The notes under the pieces were generated by a model. That model was not told the origin of the DNA, searched no databases, and saw only the letters and a list, made by a program, of their open reading frames with translations. Positions 1 to 5,265 of a stretch of DNA of 5,265 nt are shown one piece after another. The stretch comes from Verrucomicrobiota bacterium (GTDB lineage Bacteria; Verrucomicrobiota; Verrucomicrobiia; Limisphaerales; JADLHS01), in contig SCTL01000376.1 of assembly GCA_004297495.1 (NCBI GenBank), forward strand, positions 1-5,265, in the 5' to 3' direction. The stretch's first letter is position 1, and each line of letters begins with the position of its first letter. Made by a program: the position numbers and the translations under genes.

Positions 1-2
1 GC

Positions 3-734
3 CTGCCCGTCGGCGTCGGCAACAACGGCTCGCCGCACAATCACGGGCTATTTCGCTTTGACCTCAGTTCAATTCCTTCAGGTGCGACGATCAATTCGGC
101 CAAACTCCGCTTCATTGTCACGCAAGCCGGCCCGTTGAATCCACCGGCAAGCTTTGAAATCCATCGCGTGCTTAAAAACTGGGGCGAAGGCAGCAAAGCC
201 GGCCTGCCCGCCACCACCGGCGAAGCGACGTGGAACTCGCGGCTGCATCAACAATCCCTCTGGAGCGCGGGCGGCGGACTCTCGGGAACGGATTTTGCCA
301 CGACCGCCAGCGCTACGGCCACCTTCAACGGCACCGGCAGTACGAACGAATTTTCCTCCGCCGGCCTGATCGCCGATGTGCAAAACTGGCTGACGAATTC
401 CGCGGGCAATTTCGGCTGGCTGCTCCTGGCGCAGAGTGAACTCGCCGCTTCCGGCCGGCAGGTCGGCTCGCGCGAGAGCGGCACAAACCAGCCCGTGCTG
501 GAAATTCATTACTCCGCTTTCGTCATGTTCAACGCCGCCAAAATCGGCAGCCAGTTCCGCTTCTCCTTCGAAGCGGAGACCAATCGCACTTACGCCGTCG
601 AGTTCCGCGACTCGCTCAATTCCAGCAACTGGACCACGCTCACCAACATTCCCTCGCAGCAAACGGCGACTACGATTCATGTGACTAACGCGATTTCCGT
701 GACACAACGATTCTATCGTCTGCGGACACCGTGA
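3..734 (+). CDS. DNRLRE-type secreted beta-sandwich protein, C-terminal part (5' end outside window)
   Basis: The reading frame is open from the first bases of the window to TGA at 732-734, giving 243 visible residues; the true start lies upstream. A TTG at 135 could be read as a start but falls inside the conserved domain, so it is not the start. Visible residues 16-37 carry the 'RFDLSSIPSGATINSAKLRF' type signature of DNRLRE (carbohydrate-binding-module-like) domains. Residues about 125-146 have the matching 'DVQNWL...GWLLLAQSE' strand and 156-170 the closing 'SRES..NQPVLEIHY' motif. Residues about 176-243 form a separate small beta domain ('YAVEFRDSLNSSNW...TLTN...RFYRLRTP') of a kind I associate with the C-termini of exported verrucomicrobial proteins. 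No enzyme motif is visible. Such modules usually sit in extracellular or cell-wall proteins; binding of polysaccharide is possible but inferred. The gene ends 134 bases before the fibre protein's preferred start, on the same strand, so co-transcription is plausible. Confidence 0.85.
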   Translation: MPVGVGNNGSPHNHGLFRFDLSSIPSGATINSAKLRFIVTQAGPLNPPASFEIHRVLKNWGEGSKAGLPATTGEATWNSRLHQQSLWSAGGGLSGTDFATTASATATFNGTGSTNEFSSAGLIADVQNWLTNSAGNFGWLLLAQSELAASGRQVGSRESGTNQPVLEIHYSAFVMFNAAKIGSQFRFSFEAETNRTYAVEFRDSLNSSNWTTLTNIPSQQTATTIHVTNAISVTQRFYRLRTP

Positions 735-764
735 AGAACCGGGCCGGCAACACCGTCTCTCATC

Positions 765-770
765 AGGAAA
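765..770 (+). promoter_or_regulatory. Shine-Dalgarno-like AGGAAA before alternative ATG at 779
   Basis: AGGAAA lies 8 bases upstream of an in-frame ATG at 779-781. It is the best ribosome-binding-site match near the start of the large downstream gene, whereas the ATGs at 839 and 869 have no good match. If used, it would add 30 residues before the hydrophobic signal peptide. This makes the start choice genuinely ambiguous. Confidence 0.4.
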
Positions 771-868
771 CTTTTTCAATGATCTCAATTTCCCTTGTCC
801 AACTGCACCAGCGATTCATCGCGCCGCCTTCGAGCGCGATGTTCGCCTGCGCCAACCCGCTCAAGTTT

Positions 869-934
869 ATGAAGACACGCCTCCCACTCCTGCTGGCCGC
901 GACGCTGCTGGCCCTGACCGCCACCGCGCGCGCG
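869..934 (+). other. Sec signal peptide coding segment of the fibre protein
   Basis: Residues 1-22 show a basic start (MKTR), an uninterrupted hydrophobic core of Leu, Ala and Thr, and an A-R-A motif followed by Gln-Thr, fitting signal peptidase I. There is no cysteine at the cleavage point, so it is not a lipoprotein. Export across the inner membrane follows; the final location (outer surface or medium) cannot be read from this sequence. Confidence 0.85.
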
Positions 935-3900
935 CAAACCGCGTCCGCGTTCACGTATCAGGGACAACTGCTCGCCTCGAACGCGCCCGCCAACGGCTAC
1001 TTCGATCTGCAATTCACGCTCTTTGCCGCCAGCGCCGGCGGCAGCGCCGTGGGCGGGCCGATCGCCAAGCCGCCGATTCTCGTGAGCAACGGTGTGTTCA
1101 CGACGTCGCTCGATTACGGCGCGGCGGCGTTCACCGGCTCGAATCGCTGGCTCGAAATCGCCGTGCGCCCGACCGGCAGCGTGGCGGCCTACACGACCCT
1201 CACACCGCGACAACGCATCTCGGCCACGCCCTACGCTTTGCAAGCTACGACCGTCGCGGACGGTGCGATCACCGCTGCGAAACTCAGTCCCGGCGCGGGC
1301 GCGGAAGGACAAGTTCTGAAAATGAGCGGCGGCTCGCTCGCGTGGGGCACGGCAGCGACCGGCAGCGGCACGGTGACCTCCGTCGCCACAGGCACGGGCT
1401 TGATCGGTGGGCCGATCACGAACTCCGGCACGCTCGCCATTGACACGAGCGTCGTGCCACGACTCGGCACGGCGAACACGTTCACCGGCGCGAATCAATT
1501 CGCCAACAACGCAAACAGTTTCGTGGGCAGCCATTTTGGCAACGGCAGCGGGTTGACTAATCTCAACATCGCTGGCTCGACGAATCTCAACGGTGCGAAC
1601 CTCACGAACCTGAACGCCTCGAACATTTCCTCCGGCACGCTCGCCGATGCCCGGCTCTCGACCAACGTGGCGTTGCTCAATCGCGCGCAAACTTTCTCCG
1701 GCACAAACATCTTTACGGGCGTCAGCACGCTTACGAACAACGCCAATCGTTTCCTCGGCGCGTTCTTCGGCAACGGCGCGGGTCTGACGAATCTTCCTTC
1801 CACCACGAATTTCAACGGCGCGAGCATCACGAACCTGAACGCCTCGAACATTTCCTCCGGCACGCTGGCCGACGCACGGCTTTCCGCCAATGCCGCGTTG
1901 CTGAATGCGAACCAGACGTTCACCGGCTCGAACACTTTCAACGGCGTCAGCACGCTGGCGAACAATGCCAACCGCTTCGTCGGCGCGTTCTTCGGCAACG
2001 GCGCGGGCCTCACCAATCTCACCGCCACCGCCACGAACGTTTCCGTCACGCTCGCCGGCGATGTCACCGGCGCCGCCACCAACAACACCGTGGCGCGGAT
2101 TCGCGGCGTGAATGTTTCCGCGAGCGCGCCCACGGCGAATCAACACTTGCGCTACGACGGCGCGAACTGGACGCCCGCCACCGTCGCGTTGACGACGGAT
2201 GTTTCCGGCACGTTGCCACTCGCGAACGGCGGCACGGGCGCGGGCACGGCGGCGGCGGCGCGCGCAAATCTCGGCACGGCGGCGAGCGGCGCCAATACTG
2301 ACATCACGTCACTCGCGGGATTGACCACGCCGCTTTCCCTGGCGCAAGGCGGCTCCGGCGCCACGACAGCCGCGAACGCCCGCGCAAATTTCGGCGCCGC
2401 CGCGAGCGGAGCGAATTCCGACATCACTTCCCTGGCCGGGTTGACCGCGCCGCTCTCACTGGCGCAAGGCGGATCAGGTGCGACGGCCGCTGCCGCCGCG
2501 CGCGCCAACTTCGCCGCCGCCGCCAGCGGCGCAAATTCGGACATCACTTCACTCACCGGCCTGACGACGCCGCTCTCTGCCGCACAAGGCGGCAGCGGCC
2601 AGTCCAGCTTCACGATTGGCGATCTGCTTTTTGCCAACACCGCGACGACTTTGAGCAAGCTAACCGACGTGGCCGCGGGCAACGCGCTGATTTCCGGCGG
2701 CGTCGGCTCCGCGCCCGCGTGGGGCAAAATAGGATTGGCCACGCACGTCACCGGCACCCTCGCACTCGCCAACGGCGGCACTGGCGGCAGCACCGCGCCC
2801 ACCGCCCGCACCGCACTCGGTGCGGCGGCGAGCGGCGCCAATTCTGACATCACTTCATTGACCGGCCTGACAACTCCGCTTTCACTGGCGCAAGGCGGCT
2901 CGGGCGCGACGACCGCTTCGGCGGCCCGCGCAAATTTCAGCGCGGCCTCCAGCGGCGCAAACTCGGACATCACTTCCCTCACTGGTCTCACCACTCCACT
3001 TTCCGCCGCGCAAGGCGGCAGCGGGCAATCGAGCTACACCGTCGGCGATTTGCTTTTCGCGAGTGGCACGACCGCGCTCGGCAAACTCGCCGATGTGACG
3101 ACGGGCAATACTTTGATCTCCGGCGGTGTCGGTTCCGCGCCCGCGTGGGGCAAAGTCGGTTTGACCACGCACGTCACCGGCACTTTGCCGCTCGCCAATG
3201 GCGGCACGGCGGCCACGACTGCCGCCGGCGCTCGGTCGGCATTGAGCGCCGCTGCGAGTGGCGCGAACTCAGACATCACTTCCCTCACCGGTCTCACCAC
3301 GCCGCTCTCCGCCGCTCAGGGCGGTACCGGTTTGGGCACGCTGGCCACGGGCGATTTGCTGTATGCGCCCTCGGCGAATTCCCTTGCGCGCCGCGCCATC
3401 GGCTCGGCGGGGAACGTACTCACGGTTTCCGGCGGTGCGCCCGTGTGGATGAACGCGAACGCTCACGATCATCTCGGACAAATCTGGATTGGCGCGGCAC
3501 TCGACACGCTTTACATCGAGAACACCGCGACCTCGAACAACGTGTCCGGGCTTACCGCCATTGCCTCCGGCGGCGGCATCAACTACGGCGTGTTCGGCGA
3601 ATCCGATTCCGTCAATGGCACCGGCGTACAGGGTTATGCGGCGGCGGGGAGCGGCTTCACCACCGGCGTCACCGGCGAATCCGCCTCGCCGCAAGGTTCG
3701 GGCGTGTACGGCCTCGCGTCCTCCGCGACCGGCACGAATGCGGGCGTGTACGGCGAGACGAGCGCGCCGTTTGGCAGCGGCGTGTTCGGCATCGCGACGG
3801 CGTTGACCGGCGTGCCCGTGGGAGTTTTTGGTTCAGTCAACGGCACGAACGGTTACGGTCTCTACACGCCCGATCGTCTCTACGTGGGCGACAACGCCTT

Positions 3901-4558
3901 CGTGAACGGCCAGCTTTCCGTCAGCGCGAGCAGCCGGATATTTTCTGCCGCCGGAAGTTCCAATGCGCCCGCCATCACCTTCCTCAACAGCACGAGCTCG
4001 GGCCTGTTCAATCCCGCCACCAACGTCCTCGCCTTCGCGACCGCCGGCACCGAACGCCTGCGCATCGCCGCCGACGGCAGCGTCGGCCTCGGCCGCATCG
4101 CCGCCACCAACCGGCTGGAAGTCGAGGGCGAAGCCTCGAAACTCACCGCCGGCGGCTGGCTCGCCAATTCCGACGCGCGCATCAAGACCGACATCCACGA
4201 AGTCACGCGCGCGCTCGAAACCATCGAACGCGTGCGGCCCGTCGCGTTCCGTTACACGCCAGAATATCTCCGCGCGCATCCCGCCATCGAAGACAAGATT
4301 TATTACAACGTCGTCGCGCAGGAATTTGCCGAAGTCTATCCCGACGCGGTGAAATCCAGCGGCGAGTCGCTCGACGGCACGCCGATTCTCCAGGTGGACA
4401 CTTATCCCGCCGCCATCACCTCCATCGCCGCCATCCGTGAACTGCATCAGCTCGTGGAAGCGCGTGACGCGGAACTGGCGCGGCTGAAACAAAGCAACGC
4501 GCAACTCGAAGCGCGACTGGAGAAATTGGAAAAGCAAATCTGCGCGGCGGCGAGGTAG
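869..4558 (+). CDS. Secreted fibre-like protein with tail-fibre repeats and C-terminal peptidase S74 (intramolecular chaperone) domain
   Basis: A 1229-residue protein ending at TAG 4556-4558. The ATG at 869 is chosen because it puts a classic Sec signal peptide at the very N-terminus: MKTR, a Leu/Ala-rich core, then ARA|QT cleavage after residue 22. In-frame ATGs at 779 (with AGGAAA) and 839 are alternatives. Domains in order: an 'FTYQGQLL...PYALQA' exported-protein domain (about 28-126); 'GQVLKMSGGSLAWGTA' and 'GTVTSVATGTGLIGG' tail-fibre-like segments (about 146-193); three 'FFGNGAGLTNL' repeats (198-384); a 40/62-residue repeat array (452-815); an 'AHDHLGQIW' segment (from 865); three 26-residue GVxG repeats (907-984); a 'GLFNP...AFATAGTERLRI' segment; a peptidase S74 domain from Ser1101; and a coiled coil to the end. 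S74 domains act as trimer-folding chaperones that cleave themselves off before the Ser of SDxRxK; Ser1101 and Lys1106 are both present. By inference the product is a homotrimeric, exported, self-processed surface fibre or adhesin. Ligand and anchoring are unknown; no LPXTG, PEP-CTERM or type IX sorting tail is seen. Confidence 0.9.
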   Translation: MKTRLPLLLAATLLALTATARAQTASAFTYQGQLLASNAPANGYFDLQFTLFAASAGGSAVGGPIAKPPILVSNGVFTTSLDYGAAAFTGSNRWLEIAVRPTGSVAAYTTLTPRQRISATPYALQATTVADGAITAAKLSPGAGAEGQVLKMSGGSLAWGTAATGSGTVTSVATGTGLIGGPITNSGTLAIDTSVVPRLGTANTFTGANQFANNANSFVGSHFGNGSGLTNLNIAGSTNLNGANLTNLNASNISSGTLADARLSTNVALLNRAQTFSGTNIFTGVSTLTNNANRFLGAFFGNGAGLTNLPSTTNFNGASITNLNASNISSGTLADARLSANAALLNANQTFTGSNTFNGVSTLANNANRFVGAFFGNGAGLTNLTATATNVSVTLAGDVTGAATNNTVARIRGVNVSASAPTANQHLRYDGANWTPATVALTTDVSGTLPLANGGTGAGTAAAARANLGTAASGANTDITSLAGLTTPLSLAQGGSGATTAANARANFGAAASGANSDITSLAGLTAPLSLAQGGSGATAAAAARANFAAAASGANSDITSLTGLTTPLSAAQGGSGQSSFTIGDLLFANTATTLSKLTDVAAGNALISGGVGSAPAWGKIGLATHVTGTLALANGGTGGSTAPTARTALGAAASGANSDITSLTGLTTPLSLAQGGSGATTASAARANFSAASSGANSDITSLTGLTTPLSAAQGGSGQSSYTVGDLLFASGTTALGKLADVTTGNTLISGGVGSAPAWGKVGLTTHVTGTLPLANGGTAATTAAGARSALSAAASGANSDITSLTGLTTPLSAAQGGTGLGTLATGDLLYAPSANSLARRAIGSAGNVLTVSGGAPVWMNANAHDHLGQIWIGAALDTLYIENTATSNNVSGLTAIASGGGINYGVFGESDSVNGTGVQGYAAAGSGFTTGVTGESASPQGSGVYGLASSATGTNAGVYGETSAPFGSGVFGIATALTGVPVGVFGSVNGTNGYGLYTPDRLYVGDNAFVNGQLSVSASSRIFSAAGSSNAPAITFLNSTSSGLFNPATNVLAFATAGTERLRIAADGSVGLGRIAATNRLEVEGEASKLTAGGWLANSDARIKTDIHEVTRALETIERVRPVAFRYTPEYLRAHPAIEDKIYYNVVAQEFAEVYPDAVKSSGESLDGTPILQVDTYPAAITSIAAIRELHQLVEARDAELARLKQSNAQLEARLEKLEKQICAAAR
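1460..2020 (+). repeat. In-gene repeats of the 'NANRFxGxFFGNGAGLTNL' type (one partial, two full units)
   Basis: Three related units encode 'TFTG..F...NNANxFxGxxFGNGxGLTNL': a partial one at 1460-1564, then 1565-1795 (77 residues) and 1796-2020 (75 residues). The two full units also share 'NLNASNISSGTLADARLS'. At DNA level, 1602-1641 and 1827-1866 are identical over 40 bases, and 1755-1782 and 1980-2007 over 28 bases, both exactly 225 bases apart. These are coding repeats of a predicted beta-rich shaft, not a mobile element. Confidence 0.88.
2222..3313 (+). repeat. Six 40-residue tail-fibre-like modules with two 62-residue linkers (higher-order 426-base period)
   Basis: Modules of exactly 120 bases start at 2222, 2342, 2462, 2768, 2888 and 3194. 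Each begins ANGGTG or AQGGSG, continues with an Ala-rich 'ARANFGAAASGAN' stretch and ends '(S/T)DITSLxGLTxPLS' plus two to three residues. Two 186-base linkers (2582-2767 and 3008-3193) encode 'GQSSxTxGDLLFA...LISGGVGSAPAWGKxGLxTHVTGTL'. The block 2342-2767 (module, module, linker) is therefore repeated as 2768-3193, a 426-base period. A third, diverged linker starts at 3314 ('GTLATGDLLYAPSANSLARR'). Sequences of this style are common in phage tail fibres and in bacterial S74 proteins. Corresponding codons differ widely between copies, so this is protein-level conservation. Confidence 0.92.
3587..3868 (+). repeat. Three exact-length 26-residue GVxG repeats plus a partial fourth
   Basis: Units of 78 bases start at 3587, 3665 and 3743. 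Each reads GVxGE(S/T)....G(S/T)GVxG followed by ten variable residues ('GVFGESDSVNGTGVQG', 'GVTGESASPQGSGVYG', 'GVYGETSAPFGSGVFG'). A fourth, degenerate copy begins at 3821 ('GVFGSVNGTNGYGLYT'). The regular Gly-Val-aromatic-Gly spacing suggests successive rungs of a trimeric beta structure. There is no length slippage between copies. Confidence 0.88.
4169..4558 (+). other. Peptidase S74 / endosialidase-type chaperone domain and C-terminal coiled coil
   Basis: Residues 1101-1229. The block opens with SDARIK (Ser1101, Lys1106), followed by 'VRPVAFRYT' and 'YYNVVAQEFAEVYPDAV', the usual S74 landmarks. In studied relatives (endosialidase F, tailspikes and eukaryotic MYRF) the Ser and the Lys five residues later form the self-cleaving dyad, and cleavage occurs just before the Ser once the trimer has folded. 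From about residue 1181, 'IRELHQLVEARDAELARL' and onward forms a heptad coiled coil ending with Cys1225, the only cysteine I find in the mature protein. Cleavage would release this 129-residue tail. Confidence 0.88.
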
Positions 4559-4571
4559 GCCTGAACGGCGG

Positions 4572-4666
4572 AACATACAACATTCAACATTCAACGCCGA
4601 ACAGCCGGAAAGTCCCGTGGGCCGGCGTTGAGTGTTGAGGGTTGAATGTTGAACGTTGAATGTTTT
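4572..4666. repeat. Imperfect inverted repeat built of 7-bp units (AACATTC / GTTGAAT)
   Basis: The left side has heptamers AACATAC, AACATTC, AACATTC then AACGCCG (4572-4599). The right side has GTTGAGT, GTTGAGG, GTTGAAT, GTTGAAC, GTTGAAT (4627-4661) followed by GTTTT. The arms 4572-4599 and 4623-4650 are complementary at 24 of 28 positions, with a 23-base loop, and two of the mismatches would be G-U pairs in RNA. An inner GCCGG (4604-4608) / CCGGC (4622-4626) pair offers a competing hairpin. It lies 13 bases after the fibre gene's stop codon. It could act as a transcript-end structure or be a member of an interspersed repeat family; I favour the latter. Confidence 0.75.
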
Positions 4667-4681
4667 CCCGTTCCACGAGCT

Positions 4682-4710
4682 TTGACCCGCCTAGCCGCGC
4701 ATGTTAGTCT
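4682..4710 (+). promoter_or_regulatory. Candidate sigma-70-type promoter of the decarboxylase gene
   Basis: TTGACC (4682-4687) and TAGTCT (4705-4710) are separated by 17 bases, and TGT just before the -10 box gives an extended -10 TGN. The -35 box is close to consensus; the -10 box matches only at its T, A and final T. Transcription would begin about 4717, only some 7 bases before the ATG at 4724, consistent with the lack of a Shine-Dalgarno site there. Confidence 0.4.
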
Positions 4711-4723
4711 TGCGCCGGGCCAC

Positions 4724-5265
4724 ATGAAAACTCCGCTCACCATCGGGGATTATCTCATCCAACAACTCTACGCGCACGGCGTGCGCCACGTCTTCGGCAT
4801 CCCGGGCGATTACGTGCTTGGCTTCTACGACCAGCTTTCACGCAGCAAACTCAAAGTCATCAACACCTGCGACGAACAAGGCGCGGGCTTCGCCGCCGAC
4901 GCCTACGCGCGCGTGCGCGGACTCGGCGCGGTGTGCGTGACGTATTGCGTCGGCGGATTGAAAGTCGCGAACACCACCGCCGAAGCTTTCGCGGAAAAAT
5001 CTCCCGTGGTCGTTATCAGCGGCGCGCCGGGCATGAAGGAGCGCGAGAAAAATCCGTTGCTGCACCACAAGGTCCGCGAGTTCGACACGCAGAAAAAAGT
5101 TTTCGAGCAACTCACCGTCGCCTCGACCGTCTTGAGCGATCCACAGACCGCGTTTCAGGAAATTGACCGCGTGCTCCACGCCGCGCTGCGCTACAAACGC
5201 CCGGTCTATATCGAACTCCCGCGCGACACGGTCAACCTGCCCGGCATTCCGCATCATCGTCCGCT
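4724..5265 (+). CDS. Thiamine-diphosphate-dependent 2-oxo acid decarboxylase (pyruvate/indolepyruvate decarboxylase family), N-terminal part
   Basis: Starts at ATG 4724 and runs off the window after 180 codons; family members are usually about 550-570 residues, so roughly a third is visible. This part is the N-terminal thiamine-diphosphate (pyrimidine-binding) domain: 'TIGDYLIQQLYAHGVRHVFG' type opening, 'IPGDYVLGFYDQL' with Asp29, 'CDEQGAGFAADAYAR' with the cofactor-activating Glu51, 'SPVVVISGAPG' at 93-103, and 'NPLLHHKVREFDTQ' with His114-His115. Asp29, Glu51 and the HH pair correspond to yeast pyruvate decarboxylase Asp28, Glu51, His114 and His115. The HH pair separates this group from acetolactate synthase. 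The enzyme would remove CO2 from a 2-oxo acid (pyruvate, indolepyruvate or a branched-chain keto acid) to give an aldehyde in the cytoplasm; the substrate cannot be told from this part. 'TYCVGGLKVANT' replaces the more usual 'TYSVGAFSAINA' type segment, hinting at a distinct subgroup. Confidence 0.88.
   Translation, partial: MKTPLTIGDYLIQQLYAHGVRHVFGIPGDYVLGFYDQLSRSKLKVINTCDEQGAGFAADAYARVRGLGAVCVTYCVGGLKVANTTAEAFAEKSPVVVISGAPGMKEREKNPLLHHKVREFDTQKKVFEQLTVASTVLSDPQTAFQEIDRVLHAALRYKRPVYIELPRDTVNLPGIPHHRP

Noticed and set aside
731..733. GTG at 731 overlapping the upstream TGA as start of the fibre gene
   Set aside because: No ribosome-binding site precedes it, and it would place 46 non-signal residues before the signal peptide.
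785..2146. Long open frame on the minus strand opposite the fibre gene (453 residues)
   Set aside because: It is Arg/Gly/Ala-rich, mirrors the repeats of the sense gene and shows no recognisable domain; GC-rich third positions keep the opposite strand open.
2222..3313. CRISPR array or minisatellite
   Set aside because: The repeats are in-frame, 120-186 bases, and diverge mainly at synonymous positions; they are protein-coding modules.
1361..3450. Prophage tail-fibre gene
   Set aside because: The repeats are phage-like, but the protein has a Sec signal peptide and an FTYQG domain, and the flanking genes are a DNRLRE protein and a metabolic enzyme, with no phage genes in view.
3145..4440. 431-residue plus-strand frame overlapping the fibre gene
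   Set aside because: It is extremely Arg- and His-rich, a typical out-of-frame reading of GC-rich coding DNA; the other frame has clear GVxG and S74 domains.
3833..4594. Minus-strand 253-residue frame covering the S74 region and reaching into the heptamer repeat
   Set aside because: It has no domain, and its start lies inside the intergenic repeat; a shadow of the sense gene.
4572..4666. Ordinary intrinsic terminator
   Set aside because: There is a long AT-mixed heptamer stem and only four T bases after it; a terminating role is possible but the structure is not typical.
4838..5257. Minus-strand frame opposite the decarboxylase
   Set aside because: The sense strand has conserved catalytic motifs throughout; the antisense frame shows none.
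4724..5265. Acetolactate synthase large subunit
   Set aside because: The N-terminal fold is shared, but the HH pair at 114-115 and the GDYVLGFYDQL motif fit the decarboxylase branch.

Overview
The window is GC-rich, looks cellular rather than viral, and reads entirely left to right. It holds the 3' end of one gene, one complete very long gene, a short intergenic stretch with a heptamer-based inverted repeat, and the 5' end of a third gene. The style points to Verrucomicrobiota, probably a Pedosphaera/Limisphaera-like lineage. The clues are a secreted DNRLRE-type protein ending in an 'RFYRLRTP' tail, a giant secreted protein opening with an 'FTYQGQL...PYA' domain, weak or absent Shine-Dalgarno sites, and 7-bp 'GTTGAAT/ATTCAAC' repeats between genes. 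This assignment is inference from remembered family distributions, not a search.

Layout. 3-734: C-terminal 243 residues of a probable secreted DNRLRE-type beta-sandwich protein. 735-868: a gap without a confident gene; it holds an AGGAAA ribosome-binding site before an alternative ATG at 779. 869-4558: a 1229-residue exported fibre-like protein. In order it has a signal peptide, an N-terminal FTYQG domain, a tail-fibre-like GTVTSVATGTG segment, 75-residue 'GNGAGLTNL' repeats, six 40-residue 'ANGGTG/AQGGSG...DITSLTGLTTPLS' modules broken by two 62-residue linkers, three exact-length 26-residue 'GVxG' repeats, a receptor-like 'GLFNP...ERLRI' segment, a peptidase S74 (endosialidase-chaperone) domain with a visible Ser-Lys dyad, and a terminal coiled coil. 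4559-4723: intergenic DNA with an imperfect inverted repeat made of 7-bp units and a candidate promoter. 4724 to the window end: first 180 residues of a thiamine-diphosphate-dependent 2-oxo acid decarboxylase with all four N-terminal catalytic residues in place.

Working model. The first two genes encode exported, beta-rich extracellular proteins and may be co-expressed. The S74 protein resembles a phage tail fibre in architecture (homotrimeric shaft plus a self-cleaving intramolecular chaperone), but carries a Sec signal peptide and shows no phage neighbours, so it is most likely a bacterial surface or secreted fibre. The decarboxylase appears to be a separate cytoplasmic metabolic gene with its own promoter. 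No RNA gene, insertion sequence or CRISPR array is visible.
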